From the NCBI GenBank assembly GCA_018818835.1, contig JAHIRD010000145.1, positions 1 to 64,000 of the forward strand: a stretch of 64,000 bases of DNA. Reading direction: 5' to 3'. The stretch's first letter is position 1; each line of letters starts with the position of its first letter. Positions 44,153 to 52,108 of this stretch are shown here, in pieces. Made by a program: the position numbers and the translations under genes. The notes under the pieces are model-generated. The model did no database searches, was not told the origin of the DNA, and worked only from the letters and a program-made list of their open reading frames with translations. This stretch comes from Pseudomonadota bacterium. Lineage in GTDB: Bacteria > Desulfobacterota > Desulfobacteria > Desulfobacterales > Desulfolunaceae.

Positions 44153-44779
44153 TTATTTCCCTCCCAGGTCTAGTTTCTCTTTTAAAGAAATAACGGTCAG
44201 AGAAATTATTTTTTTCATGGTCGCAGCAACATTTTCTCCAGTAACGGCACTTGCAGGAAAATATGATGCCTTTAGCGTACTATTCAGATCTTTTTCAAGC
44301 GATTCAATGGGCAGGATCGGAATACCCTGTTTACCAAGATCACGTTTATTATACTGGATGACAAGGGGGATACTATTCAGATCTTTGTTGAACGAAGCAA
44401 GATTTTCTCTGAGATTTTCAAGGGAACGAATATTCATTTCCTGTCTCAATGTCATTGAATCGGCGACAAAAACGATACCGTCAACACCACGTAGTACCAA
44501 CTTCCGGGTCGCGTTGTATTTAACCTGCCCTGGCACGGTATAAAACTGGATTTTAATTGTATATCCTTTTATCATTCCGATATCAAAGGGTAAGAAATCA
44601 AAAAAGAGCGTGCGGTCATTGTAGGTTTTTACTGTAACCATCTCACTCTTGATTCTACTTTTAAACTTTTTATTTATATATTCAAGATTCGTGGTTTTTC
44701 CACCCCTACCAGGACCATAATAAACAATTTTAACCTGAACTTCTTTTTTTTTGGGATTAATTAAAGCCAAAATGAACAC
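44153..44779 (-). CDS. MglA-like Ras-superfamily GTPase (GTPase 1)
   Basis: The 208-residue protein closely follows MglA. It has P-loop GPGRGGKTT (residues 22-30), DRTLFFDFLP with Arg56 (equivalent to the catalytic Arg53 of Myxococcus MglA), TVPGQVKYNATRKLVLRGVD with the catalytic Gln, and NKRD for guanine binding. MglA switches between GTP and GDP under its roadblock GAP MglB and sets cell polarity and type IV pilus use. The roadblock gene lies 61 bases upstream, so both are present. Catalytic residues are intact. Confidence 0.93.
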   Translation of the reverse strand: MFILALINPKKKEVQVKIVYYGPGRGGKTTNLEYINKKFKSRIKSEMVTVKTYNDRTLFFDFLPFDIGMIKGYTIKIQFYTVPGQVKYNATRKLVLRGVDGIVFVADSMTLRQEMNIRSLENLRENLASFNKDLNSIPLVIQYNKRDLGKQGIPILPIESLEKDLNSTLKASYFPASAVTGENVAATMKKIISLTVISLKEKLDLGGK

Positions 44780-44840
44780 CTCTTAAATATATACGACGTT
44801 GTTATGATACGACGCTAAATATCAGAATAAAATCAATAAA

Positions 44841-45233
44841 TCACACGAGTTCCTTGATTTTATTGTTGGCCTCGGTAACTTTCAAACGCAAAAAGCCGAG
44901 GGATACGTCTTTCCCGAAAATTGTCAACAAAAGAAGGTCCGTTCCAATCTTGCTGAAATGGATACTGTCGTTTTCACCTTTATGGAAAAGTAGCGAGAAT
45001 TCTTCTTCACCAATAATGTTCGCCATTGCGCTTACAGCTCCAAAATTGGCTGCGGCGAGGGCTGCCAGCGAGTAAACGTCATGTTCACACCTCCCATTGT
45101 CAAGATTGACAATGACATTTCCTGCAAGGTCTATCAATACAACGCACTCAACACCTAACTCGATGAGCTCTTCTTCGAGAATTGCCTCGATTGATTCAAG
45201 CTGGCTTTTATTGAAATCAAAAGTAAAATCCAT
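44841..45233 (-). CDS. Roadblock/LC7 protein (MglB-like)
   Basis: The 130-residue protein has the roadblock/LC7 pattern: GVECVVLIDLAGNVIVNLDN, AALAAANFGAVSAMANII and TDLLLLTIFGKDVSLGFLRL. MglB homodimers of this fold act as GTPase-activating proteins for MglA. It lies directly before GTPase 1 and is the natural partner. A GAGGAT ribosome site precedes the ATG. It is the first gene of the 45233 to 35498 series after an AT-rich 284-base gap, so a promoter probably lies there. Confidence 0.88.
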   Translation of the reverse strand: MDFTFDFNKSQLESIEAILEEELIELGVECVVLIDLAGNVIVNLDNGRCEHDVYSLAALAAANFGAVSAMANIIGEEEFSLLFHKGENDSIHFSKIGTDLLLLTIFGKDVSLGFLRLKVTEANNKIKELV

Positions 45234-45517
45234 TTTAAGATGATCCTCATAAATAACATTTAAGTTTGAAGCATATTACAAAATATGCCATTAATACAGT
45301 TAAATTAAATAATTATACCAATATTTAAATCATTATCCAATGGTAAAATTTAACTGATTACAACTAAAAATTGAAAAAAATTATACTGAAAATTACCCAT
45401 CGTTAAGACTTATCTATATCAATTTATTAGCAATAATTTTAATACTATACCCCTATAACGTATTTCATTGATTTTATCAATTCCAAAAAACATTGCATTT
45501 TAAAATTATTTCATATT
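45234..45517 (-). promoter_or_regulatory. AT-rich gap, probable promoter of the GTPase cluster
   Basis: 284 very AT-rich bases between the ParB-like gene and the MglB-like gene, both on the minus strand. It is the largest gap in the series and the likely place for an internal promoter. No exact -35/-10 pair or operator could be chosen by eye. Confidence 0.4.
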
Positions 45518-46492
45518 TTATTCTCTTTTGAGAATCATTTCCATTTCGGGTTGGTTACTGATATGTTCAATTTTCTTGTTCAACTGTTTCAACTCCGTCA
45601 TGGTTTTGAAGTTAAATTGAATCTGATACGTCGATCCTTCAAAGGATTCAGGAACCATGAATTTGATGGTATCCGGAAACTTCAATCGAGAAACCAAATC
45701 ATTATGCTTATTATAAGCAACTGTAATTTCAGGATATCTACGCTGATATAGACAATTTCTAATCATGCCGAAAATAGCATTTTTATCTTGAAGGTCCCTA
45801 TGAGTTGAAACCATACGGGATACATCTTCCAGAACAGCTCTGGCCATCAGCTTCTCCCGTGCAGCAATTTCTCGAATAAATAGAACAAACTCCTTTTGCT
45901 TGCTTAACGATATTTTGAATTCCAAAAAAAAAGGATGAAACATTTTTTGTGTCTCTAAATCAAACAAAGACAAATCAACAGCAACTTCCAACGATATTCG
46001 TTCATGTGCAACAAGGTCCATCAGGCTTTCAGAGAGGTGTGATGCCTGCCACAATTTCTTTATGTACAATTTATTATTGGGAATCAACAAAGACTCACTG
46101 ACGGCTTTAAAAAATTCATTATTGTTTTCAGGATCAGAAAAATAGGTTGAAAGAAGCGTTACACTTCTAATCTGTTCCGAAACTGAGAGCGACCTCTGAA
46201 AAGAATTATCCATCACAGCAATCTGAGCGCACATCATTTCATCCGCCATATCAGTGACACACGCCTCAATTTGCAGGGCACCATGTTGAAGTGATGCCTT
46301 TATTCGACGAAAACCGGATATCACACAAAAGCCCCCTTTTTTTTTCAAAAGAAGGGGTGGGGTCATAATGCCAAATTGACTGATGGAGTGTTCTAAAACC
46401 TTATTATTTGTTTCGTTTGAAATTTTGAAGCGTTCATCCTTAAGATCAATATCTTTGCACTGTATGTTTTCAAACTCAAACAATTTTTTCAA
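45518..46492 (-). CDS. ParB-like protein at the head of the GTPase cluster
   Basis: The 324-residue protein has an N-terminal ParB-like nucleotide-binding fold with the box GGFCVISGFRRIKA (about residues 53-66), preceded by an ISQFGIMTPPLLLK segment, and then a helical region (about 90-220) and a C-terminal part of unclear fold. There is no parA gene beside it. Its stop is followed by the 284-base gap before the MglB-like gene. It starts 5 bases after purC ends, so the two may be cotranscribed. Role in segregation or in polar positioning is unknown. Confidence 0.68.
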   Translation of the reverse strand: MKKLFEFENIQCKDIDLKDERFKISNETNNKVLEHSISQFGIMTPPLLLKKKGGFCVISGFRRIKASLQHGALQIEACVTDMADEMMCAQIAVMDNSFQRSLSVSEQIRSVTLLSTYFSDPENNNEFFKAVSESLLIPNNKLYIKKLWQASHLSESLMDLVAHERISLEVAVDLSLFDLETQKMFHPFFLEFKISLSKQKEFVLFIREIAAREKLMARAVLEDVSRMVSTHRDLQDKNAIFGMIRNCLYQRRYPEITVAYNKHNDLVSRLKFPDTIKFMVPESFEGSTYQIQFNFKTMTELKQLNKKIEHISNQPEMEMILKRE

Positions 46493-46496
46493 TGAA

Positions 46497-47390
46497 TTAG
46501 TTCTTTTTATTTGGACTAAAAAGGTTTAGGGCATCAAAATACTTCATACTTGTTTTTTTGATCACGTCTTCCGGAAGTCGGGGTCCCGGTGGAGTTTTGT
46601 TCCAATCAAGGGTCAAAAGATAATCCCTGACATACTGCTTGTCATAGCTTTCCTGGGGACCGCCTGGGCAATAGGTGCTCTTGGGCCAAAACCGCGATGA
46701 ATCCGGCGTCATAACCTCGTCAATGAGAATAATTTCATCTTGGTAAAAGCCGAATTCAAACTTTGTATCTGCGATGATAATCCCAAGTTTATCAGCAATT
46801 TCGACGCCTTTATTATAGATGCTCAGGCTGAGATCTCGAATTTTATCAGCATTTTCTTTACCGATGACACGAACCGTTTGGTCAAAATCAATATTAATAT
46901 CATGAAGCCCCACCTCCTCTTTGGTTGAAGGAGTAAAAATAGCTTGGGGTAAACGGTCCGATTCTTTCAACCCTTTGGGCAAGGTGATTCCACAAATGGT
47001 TCCTGACTCTTTGTAGGAGTTCCATCCTGACCCGGATATGTATCCCCTGACAACGCATTCAATGGGCAACGGTTCGGCTTTTTTAACAAGCATGCTTCGA
47101 TCCCTGAGGCTATCTGAATAGGGTTTGCAGACCTCCGGATATTCGTCCACATTGCCTGAGACCAGATGGTTTTGAACAATAGACTCAAGGTGCTTGAACC
47201 AAAAAAGAGAAATCTGAGTCAATACTTTTCCTTTTTCAGGAATGGGATCGGGCAGGACCACATCAAAAGCTGAAAGCCTGTCTGTTGCAACGATCAAAAA
47301 ATAATCATCAAGATCGTAAATATCTCTAACCTTTCCACGTTTCAACAGGGTAATTTCTTTAAAGTCTGTTTCAAAAACAATGTTGCTCAT
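46497..47390 (-). CDS. purC: Phosphoribosylaminoimidazole-succinocarboxamide synthase
   Basis: PurC joins CAIR and aspartate with ATP to form SAICAR in purine synthesis. The protein (297 residues from the second of two consecutive ATGs) has the family motifs: [55 protein letters not shown] and [14 protein letters not shown]. The second ATG at 47390 has better spacing from the AAGGA site than 47393. It sits alone among signalling genes, away from other pur genes. Confidence 0.96.
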   Translation of the reverse strand: MSNIVFETDFKEITLLKRGKVRDIYDLDDYFLIVATDRLSAFDVVLPDPIPEKGKVLTQISLFWFKHLESIVQNHLVSGNVDEYPEVCKPYSDSLRDRSMLVKKAEPLPIECVVRGYISGSGWNSYKESGTICGITLPKGLKESDRLPQAIFTPSTKEEVGLHDINIDFDQTVRVIGKENADKIRDLSLSIYNKGVEIADKLGIIIADTKFEFGFYQDEIILIDEVMTPDSSRFWPKSTYCPGGPQESYDKQYVRDYLLTLDWNKTPPGPRLPEDVIKKTSMKYFDALNLFSPNKKN

Positions 47391-47424
47391 CATCTATCCT
47401 TATACGTTAATATATGTAAAAATG

Positions 47425-47910
47425 TTAAATATTTATAATAGTACCGCTGATGCCATGTGTTTCATTAATGTTAAGAACCCCCACAGATCGACTGCTTCCA
47501 AAGGGATGTGTTCCTGAAAAAGCTCCGGGATTGAACATTAAAATACCTTGATTAATATGGTTGGCGACCCGATGAGTATGACCATAAACAATAACCTGAA
47601 CATCGTCAAAACATGCGATTATTTTTTCTTCAAGGCCTTTTGGGGAGCCCCATCCGTGAATCAGTCCGATGCGATATCCAAAAACCTCAATGACCTTCTT
47701 TTTCGGAAGCATGCTTGTCACGTCATACCGATCCATATTACCTGAAACGGCTATCACCTCTTTTCCAGGGAATGCCTCAAGAACAGAGAGACGAGTGAGG
47801 TCGCCAGCATGGAGAATCATGGAAACATCTGCAAAAATATCGTCTGCCAAACTGCATAGTGCCTCCACAGGAGTTGAGACATGCGTATCAGAAATTACAC
47901 CTATTTTCAT
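47425..47910 (-). CDS. YfcE/MJ0936-type metallophosphoesterase
   Basis: The 161-residue protein has the calcineurin-like phosphoesterase motifs: ISDTHVS at the start, HAGDLTR, SGNMDRYD, IHGWGS and YGHTHR. This small family hydrolyses phosphodiesters, with unknown natural substrates in most cases. All metal ligands appear in place. It lies between PilZ and purC genes; a role in cyclic nucleotide turnover is possible but unproven. Confidence 0.88.
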   Translation of the reverse strand: MKIGVISDTHVSTPVEALCSLADDIFADVSMILHAGDLTRLSVLEAFPGKEVIAVSGNMDRYDVTSMLPKKKVIEVFGYRIGLIHGWGSPKGLEEKIIACFDDVQVIVYGHTHRVANHINQGILMFNPGAFSGTHPFGSSRSVGVLNINETHGISGTIINI

Positions 47911-47931
47911 TATCTCGAAAAGACCACCTGA

Positions 47932-48264
47932 TCACATATGAAATTTTTTAATAAAAGAGGATAAAATGCCTTGGCATTCGCTTGTAACCGTCTTGAACTT
48001 GATCCCGGACTCGATCATCCCGTCCCCTCTTTTCCTTGAGTATATGACACTTCCTCTAATGTCGGCCATATCATTTTCAAATCCGATACTGAGAAGAATT
48101 GTGAAATCAGGATTAATAGAAACATGCGTTTCAAGAAGGATCCCCCCTTCGCTCACATCAATTGTTTTCCCCATGCCCTGCTGAACAACTTTATCTTTGT
48201 CATCTAAACACACATACGAAAGGAGATTCCCGGAATCAAATCTTCGATGCTTTCTATTGTCCAT
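47932..48264 (-). CDS. Small PilZ-domain protein
   Basis: The 110-residue single-domain PilZ protein has the RxxxR motif in NRKHRRFDSG (residues 3-12) and DVSEGG (about 37-42), both required for c-di-GMP binding and intact. It lies 29 bases downstream of the cNMP-binding protein gene and upstream of the phosphoesterase. It could relay c-di-GMP to the GTPase system. Confidence 0.9.
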   Translation of the reverse strand: MDNRKHRRFDSGNLLSYVCLDDKDKVVQQGMGKTIDVSEGGILLETHVSINPDFTILLSIGFENDMADIRGSVIYSRKRGDGMIESGIKFKTVTSECQGILSSFIKKFHM

Positions 48265-48293
48265 GCTTCCCCACTTTTTTGATATTTTTCAGT

Positions 48294-49445
48294 TTAAGCG
48301 CATGCTCTGCTTGTTGTTGCAGACAAACAAACCGTTGTATATTCAATGATGTTTTTAATGGTCACGGATAGTTTCGTGTATTCCTCAATCAACTTTTCAG
48401 TATCCAAAATCCCCAGCTTCAAATCCTCTGAGGCAAACACAGACGCAAATGACGGTTCATGGTCGATATTTAAAAAAGGTACACGTCCGATAAAATCTCC
48501 TTTTCCCAGGGTCATCAGATAAATCATACCATTTTTTGATTTTCTTACAATGTGTGCCTCACCATTTAAAATGGTAAACACCTTCTGGACATCATCTCCC
48601 TGGCGGATCATGGGTTTGATGTTCAGGGGCAGACCGTCAAATTTGTTATGTCCATTCAAGATATCCGTGTACCTGGAGGATATCTTCCTGAACCGGTTAT
48701 CAAGGCTCAGAAGAACTTTTTTAAATTCCGGATCAATGGTGGACATTTCACTTGAAAGCTGCTGGGTGTCGATTACTCCAAGTTGCACTGTTCCCCTTGC
48801 CACGGCAGAGGCACTCCTTGAATTTTCAGGCTGAAGTATGGTTGTCAGTCCGCCAATAAACGCTCCGGTACCACTTGAAGAAACAAGGGCCTGACCATGT
48901 TCTGTTTGTTTGAAGATATCAACGATTCCTTCAAGAATGACCCACAACCAGTTCCCATGCCGACCCTGGGCAACAATCGTTGCACCATCGGTGTACTCAT
49001 CCTCATCCACCACCGATGAATATTCCACAAAAGGGCCTTTAATGGCAGTGGTTATGGCTGGAGCAGATTTTATATCCTGGCCTGATTCTTTGGCCGAGGC
49101 GTCACCGAATGTTTCTATTCCCCCTTCATCCAGGACTCGTAAGGCATCCAGAACGATGGCCATCATTCTTTTCTTTATGACATCCTGATGTTTGACCTCT
49201 TCGGAATTAAATTCAAATTTACCAGAGACCCATCCAAAAAGAGCATATATGGCGTCAACACCGGTCTTATCTGAAGTCTGGGCATCAACGGGATTTCCGG
49301 ATTTTATATAGATCAGACCAGGGTCCTTAAAATGCGGATTGATAATTCGCAAAACACCTGTTCGATTATCTGTGCCAAGAAGCTGCAGAAGATCTCCAAG
49401 TGTTAAGAACGTCAGATTGCCTGCAAGTACTGTTTTGTTTTCCAT
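48294..49445 (-). CDS. PATAN (DUF4388) plus two cNMP-binding-like domains
   Basis: The 383-residue protein starts with a PATAN/DUF4388 domain (1-100; GNLTFLTLGDLLQLLGTDNRTGVLRI, then GLIYIKSGNPVDAQT). Two cyclic-nucleotide-binding-like beta-barrels follow (about 130-255, with GATIVAQGRHGNWLWVILEGIVDI; and about 270-370, with MIRQGDDVQKVFTILNGEAHIV). There is no DNA-binding domain. The usual phosphate-binding cassette signature (GE-R-A) is not clearly conserved in either repeat, so ligand binding is uncertain. It starts 9 bases after GTPase 2 ends. Confidence 0.82.
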   Translation of the reverse strand: MENKTVLAGNLTFLTLGDLLQLLGTDNRTGVLRIINPHFKDPGLIYIKSGNPVDAQTSDKTGVDAIYALFGWVSGKFEFNSEEVKHQDVIKKRMMAIVLDALRVLDEGGIETFGDASAKESGQDIKSAPAITTAIKGPFVEYSSVVDEDEYTDGATIVAQGRHGNWLWVILEGIVDIFKQTEHGQALVSSSGTGAFIGGLTTILQPENSRSASAVARGTVQLGVIDTQQLSSEMSTIDPEFKKVLLSLDNRFRKISSRYTDILNGHNKFDGLPLNIKPMIRQGDDVQKVFTILNGEAHIVRKSKNGMIYLMTLGKGDFIGRVPFLNIDHEPSFASVFASEDLKLGILDTEKLIEEYTKLSVTIKNIIEYTTVCLSATTSRACA

Positions 49446-49454
49446 TCGTATGTT

Positions 49455-50066
49455 TTACTGTGACCATTTCAGTTCACGCTGAAGAGATATCAGGGTGAGC
49501 TTTAAACATTCTTGAAGGGTATTCCCAACACCTGTTCCTTTGATGGCACTTGCCTGAAACGAAGGAACCTTGAGCTGTCTGTTCAAATCACGGCCCATCT
49601 TTTCCACAGACATGATGGGCATCCCTTCATCAGCCAGGTCCCTTTTGTTATATTGCATAACCAGCGGAATCCGAGAAATATTCAAACCATAATCCTTGAG
49701 GTTCTGCTGGAGATCTTTTAATGAAAGCATGTTTTTTTCTCGTCTGACTTCAAGGGAATCGGCAACAAAAACGATTCCATCCACCCCTTTGAGGACAAGC
49801 TTTCGTGTCGAAGAATATTTTTGCTGGCCTGGCACGGTAAATATCTGAACACGGACATCGCACCCTTTGATTTTCCCAAGTCCTATGGGCAAAAAATCAA
49901 AAAAAAGCGTACTGTCGCCTTCTGTATCAACCGAAACCATTTCTCCGGTAACCTGTTTTTTGAATGCCTTGAAAAGATATTCAAGATTCGTTGTTTTTCC
50001 GCAACGACCAGGGCCGTAATAGACGATTTTACATTCGATTTCCCGTTTTTGGATATTAAATATTGC
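49455..50066 (-). CDS. MglA-like Ras-superfamily GTPase (GTPase 2) with Arg53 replaced
   Basis: From the ATG at 50066 the 203-residue protein aligns with MglA: P-loop GPGRCGKTT (19-27), TVPGQQKYSSTRKLVLKGVD and NKRD. The segment that reads DRTLFFDF in MglA and in GTPase 1 reads DSTLFFDF here, so Ser53 replaces the catalytic Arg53. The Gln of TVPGQ is retained. Loss of the Arg would lower GTP hydrolysis unless a partner supplies it. No roadblock gene is directly adjacent; its neighbours are a PATAN-cNMP protein and a TPR/PilZ-like protein. Confidence 0.92.
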   Translation of the reverse strand, partial: AIFNIQKREIECKIVYYGPGRCGKTTNLEYLFKAFKKQVTGEMVSVDTEGDSTLFFDFLPIGLGKIKGCDVRVQIFTVPGQQKYSSTRKLVLKGVDGIVFVADSLEVRREKNMLSLKDLQQNLKDYGLNISRIPLVMQYNKRDLADEGMPIMSVEKMGRDLNRQLKVPSFQASAIKGTGVGNTLQECLKLTLISLQRELKWSQ

Positions 50067-50152
50067 CATTTTAGTCGCAATTCCCACATTCAGATATATA
50101 AATTAACAGGTTTACTGCATTATACAGTCAGAAACAAAATAATCAAATAAAA

Positions 50153-51103
50153 TTAAATACTGTGAATTTTGATATCAAGGCTGTAGTCGCCTCGTTTTGG
50201 ACCAGATTCAATCCGTGTATTTGCTTCAACGATACCCGAGCCTTTAAAAATAGCGATGGGCGAATAAAAATCCATATCATCAAGACGCACACCAATTTTG
50301 AGGCTGTCAATAAGCAGTTTATCCTTGCTTGATACAATGAGACTTAGGACGTTGCCGGCTTGAAAGCTGACATCAAGTTCCACATGTTCTCCTTGTTTAG
50401 GGCCATGATTAAATCGAATGCCGATGGATGTAATGTCAATGATATCCTCATCGTCCTGATCCATAAAACTATTTCCCAAAAGGCCGGTGTCTTCTTCTTT
50501 TTCTTTATCTTCGATATCAACATCGGTATCCAGGCTTATGGACAAACCTTTTTTTGTGATGATATCCTGAAGAAACTGTTTGACAATAAGTCCTTTATCA
50601 TTGGGGAAAAAGTTCTTGTTCATCCACTGGTGGTACTGGGTCACCGCATCATCTAAAGACGAAACCTCAATAATACACTTCAGAGAATTTTTGGCCGCTG
50701 GGACACAGACCGAATCAATCCGTATCAACTGATTGAATTCTTTGATCGCACGTTTGTACTGGCCAAATTTTGCAAGAGTAATGGCGCTTTTCAATGACTT
50801 GACAACATCATTGTCCTTTTTTTCTTCGGGTGTAAAAAGCTTTTTGATGAGGTCTTGTACTTTAGGTGAAACTTCAGGTGTGCTTGAGGATTTATCCCAT
50901 CTGACAATCCCGGTGTCCAGTGTGCTTATTTTTTTAGTGATGGCATTGATCAAACTTTTCCGATTGGGGATCTGTTCATTGTTTTGAATAAGTTTAATGG
51001 CCTCAAGGTATTTACTTTTCGATTCCTTAAGAAGACGCTGTGATTTATAAAGGTCTGCTTCTTTTAAAAGCGACTTGACTCTATCCTTAATACTCATTGA
51101 CAT
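50153..51103 (-). CDS. TPR-like protein with C-terminal PilZ-like beta domain
   Basis: The 316-residue protein has helical TPR-like segments (residues 5-55 and about 100-160; LAKFGQYKRAIKEFNQLI), an acidic linker with DKEKEEDTG, and a C-terminal beta-rich domain (about 215-316) that resembles PilZ. The DITSIG segment corresponds to DxSxxG but with Thr for Ser, and no RxxxR is obvious, so c-di-GMP binding is doubtful. It is the first gene of the second sub-cluster (51103 to 46492). Confidence 0.65.
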   Translation of the reverse strand: MSMSIKDRVKSLLKEADLYKSQRLLKESKSKYLEAIKLIQNNEQIPNRKSLINAITKKISTLDTGIVRWDKSSSTPEVSPKVQDLIKKLFTPEEKKDNDVVKSLKSAITLAKFGQYKRAIKEFNQLIRIDSVCVPAAKNSLKCIIEVSSLDDAVTQYHQWMNKNFFPNDKGLIVKQFLQDIITKKGLSISLDTDVDIEDKEKEEDTGLLGNSFMDQDDEDIIDITSIGIRFNHGPKQGEHVELDVSFQAGNVLSLIVSSKDKLLIDSLKIGVRLDDMDFYSPIAIFKGSGIVEANTRIESGPKRGDYSLDIKIHSI

Positions 51104-51453
51104 CCTCGATAAGATTTTTCAACACCCCTGGTCAAGTTGTATTTTGTAAACGGTTAAACCATGATTTTCCGTAATTTTAAAAAAGGGAAACTCCCGTGCA
51201 ATCTATCAAAACAAGATGTGAAATACAATCAATAGTTTAACATATTACTCACATAAATGGTCAATAAATTATTTCACAGGATTCCTTTTATGCGTTATTC
51301 TGCATCAGAATATTAAAATCGTTAATAATTGACACGTGTGAAGCGATTAAGCCTTGAGCCTGTTTAATATCTGGAATATTATTGTTTATACAAATTATGT
51401 CAACCACTAAATAGAATGCATCTTTAAAAAATCAAATCAGGTGAAACACACAT
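51104..51453. other. Divergent intergenic region
   Basis: 350 bases, mostly AT-rich, separate the signalling cluster (minus) and the exported unknown gene (plus). Promoters for both must lie here. I see no convincing sigma-70 pair, sigma-54 box, hairpin or small gene. AGGTGA at about 51438-51443 is the ribosome site of the plus-strand gene. Confidence 0.45.
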
Positions 51454-52020
51454 ATGATGATAAAAAAGCGTTTTATTGAAAAGATATTCTTTTTTATTTT
51501 CATTCATTCAATATTTCTGATGCTCTCACCTTCTGATTTTATTTATGCTGATGAACATAGCATCCTTTATATTCGGTCAGATATTAAAACTGTCAATGGG
51601 CATGAAATTGAAGCCAAGCTTATGATGCTGCCTGCTGCCATGGAAGAATTCAGGATGTCGTCCTTCAAACGCTACAAAATCCATGGGGTATGTTCCCAAG
51701 ATGCCAAACCCGATCCCTTGTCCGCAGCCAAACACAATGCGTTTTTGGACCTTCTTCGATTATCGGGGATCAAATCGATTCGGAATCACAGCGAATCTCG
51801 GAATGCAATGATTCACGATGAATCTATCTTAAGTTTTGAAGGGTTTATTAAAACCCCTTATACAATTTTATCCCAGGGGTTTAATCGTGAAAACCAGGCC
51901 TTTGAAATCGAAATAGACGTTTATTTTGCCCCCCTGGCTTACCCTTCAAAATGGTCATTCCATTATTTTAAAAAAAAGCTTTATGATACACTCAAGAACA
52001 TGGTATCGGTGTTCCTGTAG
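51454..52020 (+). CDS. Exported unknown protein
   Basis: The 188-residue protein has a basic N-terminus and a hydrophobic signal segment (IFFFIFIHSIFLMLSPSDFIYA) ending near residue 32. The mature part has no family I recognise; a Cys in GVCSQDAKPDP and a segment LDLLRLSGIKSIRNH look conserved-like. It is probably periplasmic. It stands alone, divergent from the signalling cluster and upstream of tex. Confidence 0.6.
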   Translation: MMIKKRFIEKIFFFIFIHSIFLMLSPSDFIYADEHSILYIRSDIKTVNGHEIEAKLMMLPAAMEEFRMSSFKRYKIHGVCSQDAKPDPLSAAKHNAFLDLLRLSGIKSIRNHSESRNAMIHDESILSFEGFIKTPYTILSQGFNRENQAFEIEIDVYFAPLAYPSKWSFHYFKKKLYDTLKNMVSVFL

Positions 52021-52108
52021 CTGTATCAGAACATAATGTAACATCATTGTGACAACCATGTATCTTGCTTCAATCTTATATTAAACCTCGGGATACCATA
52101 ATTACGCC

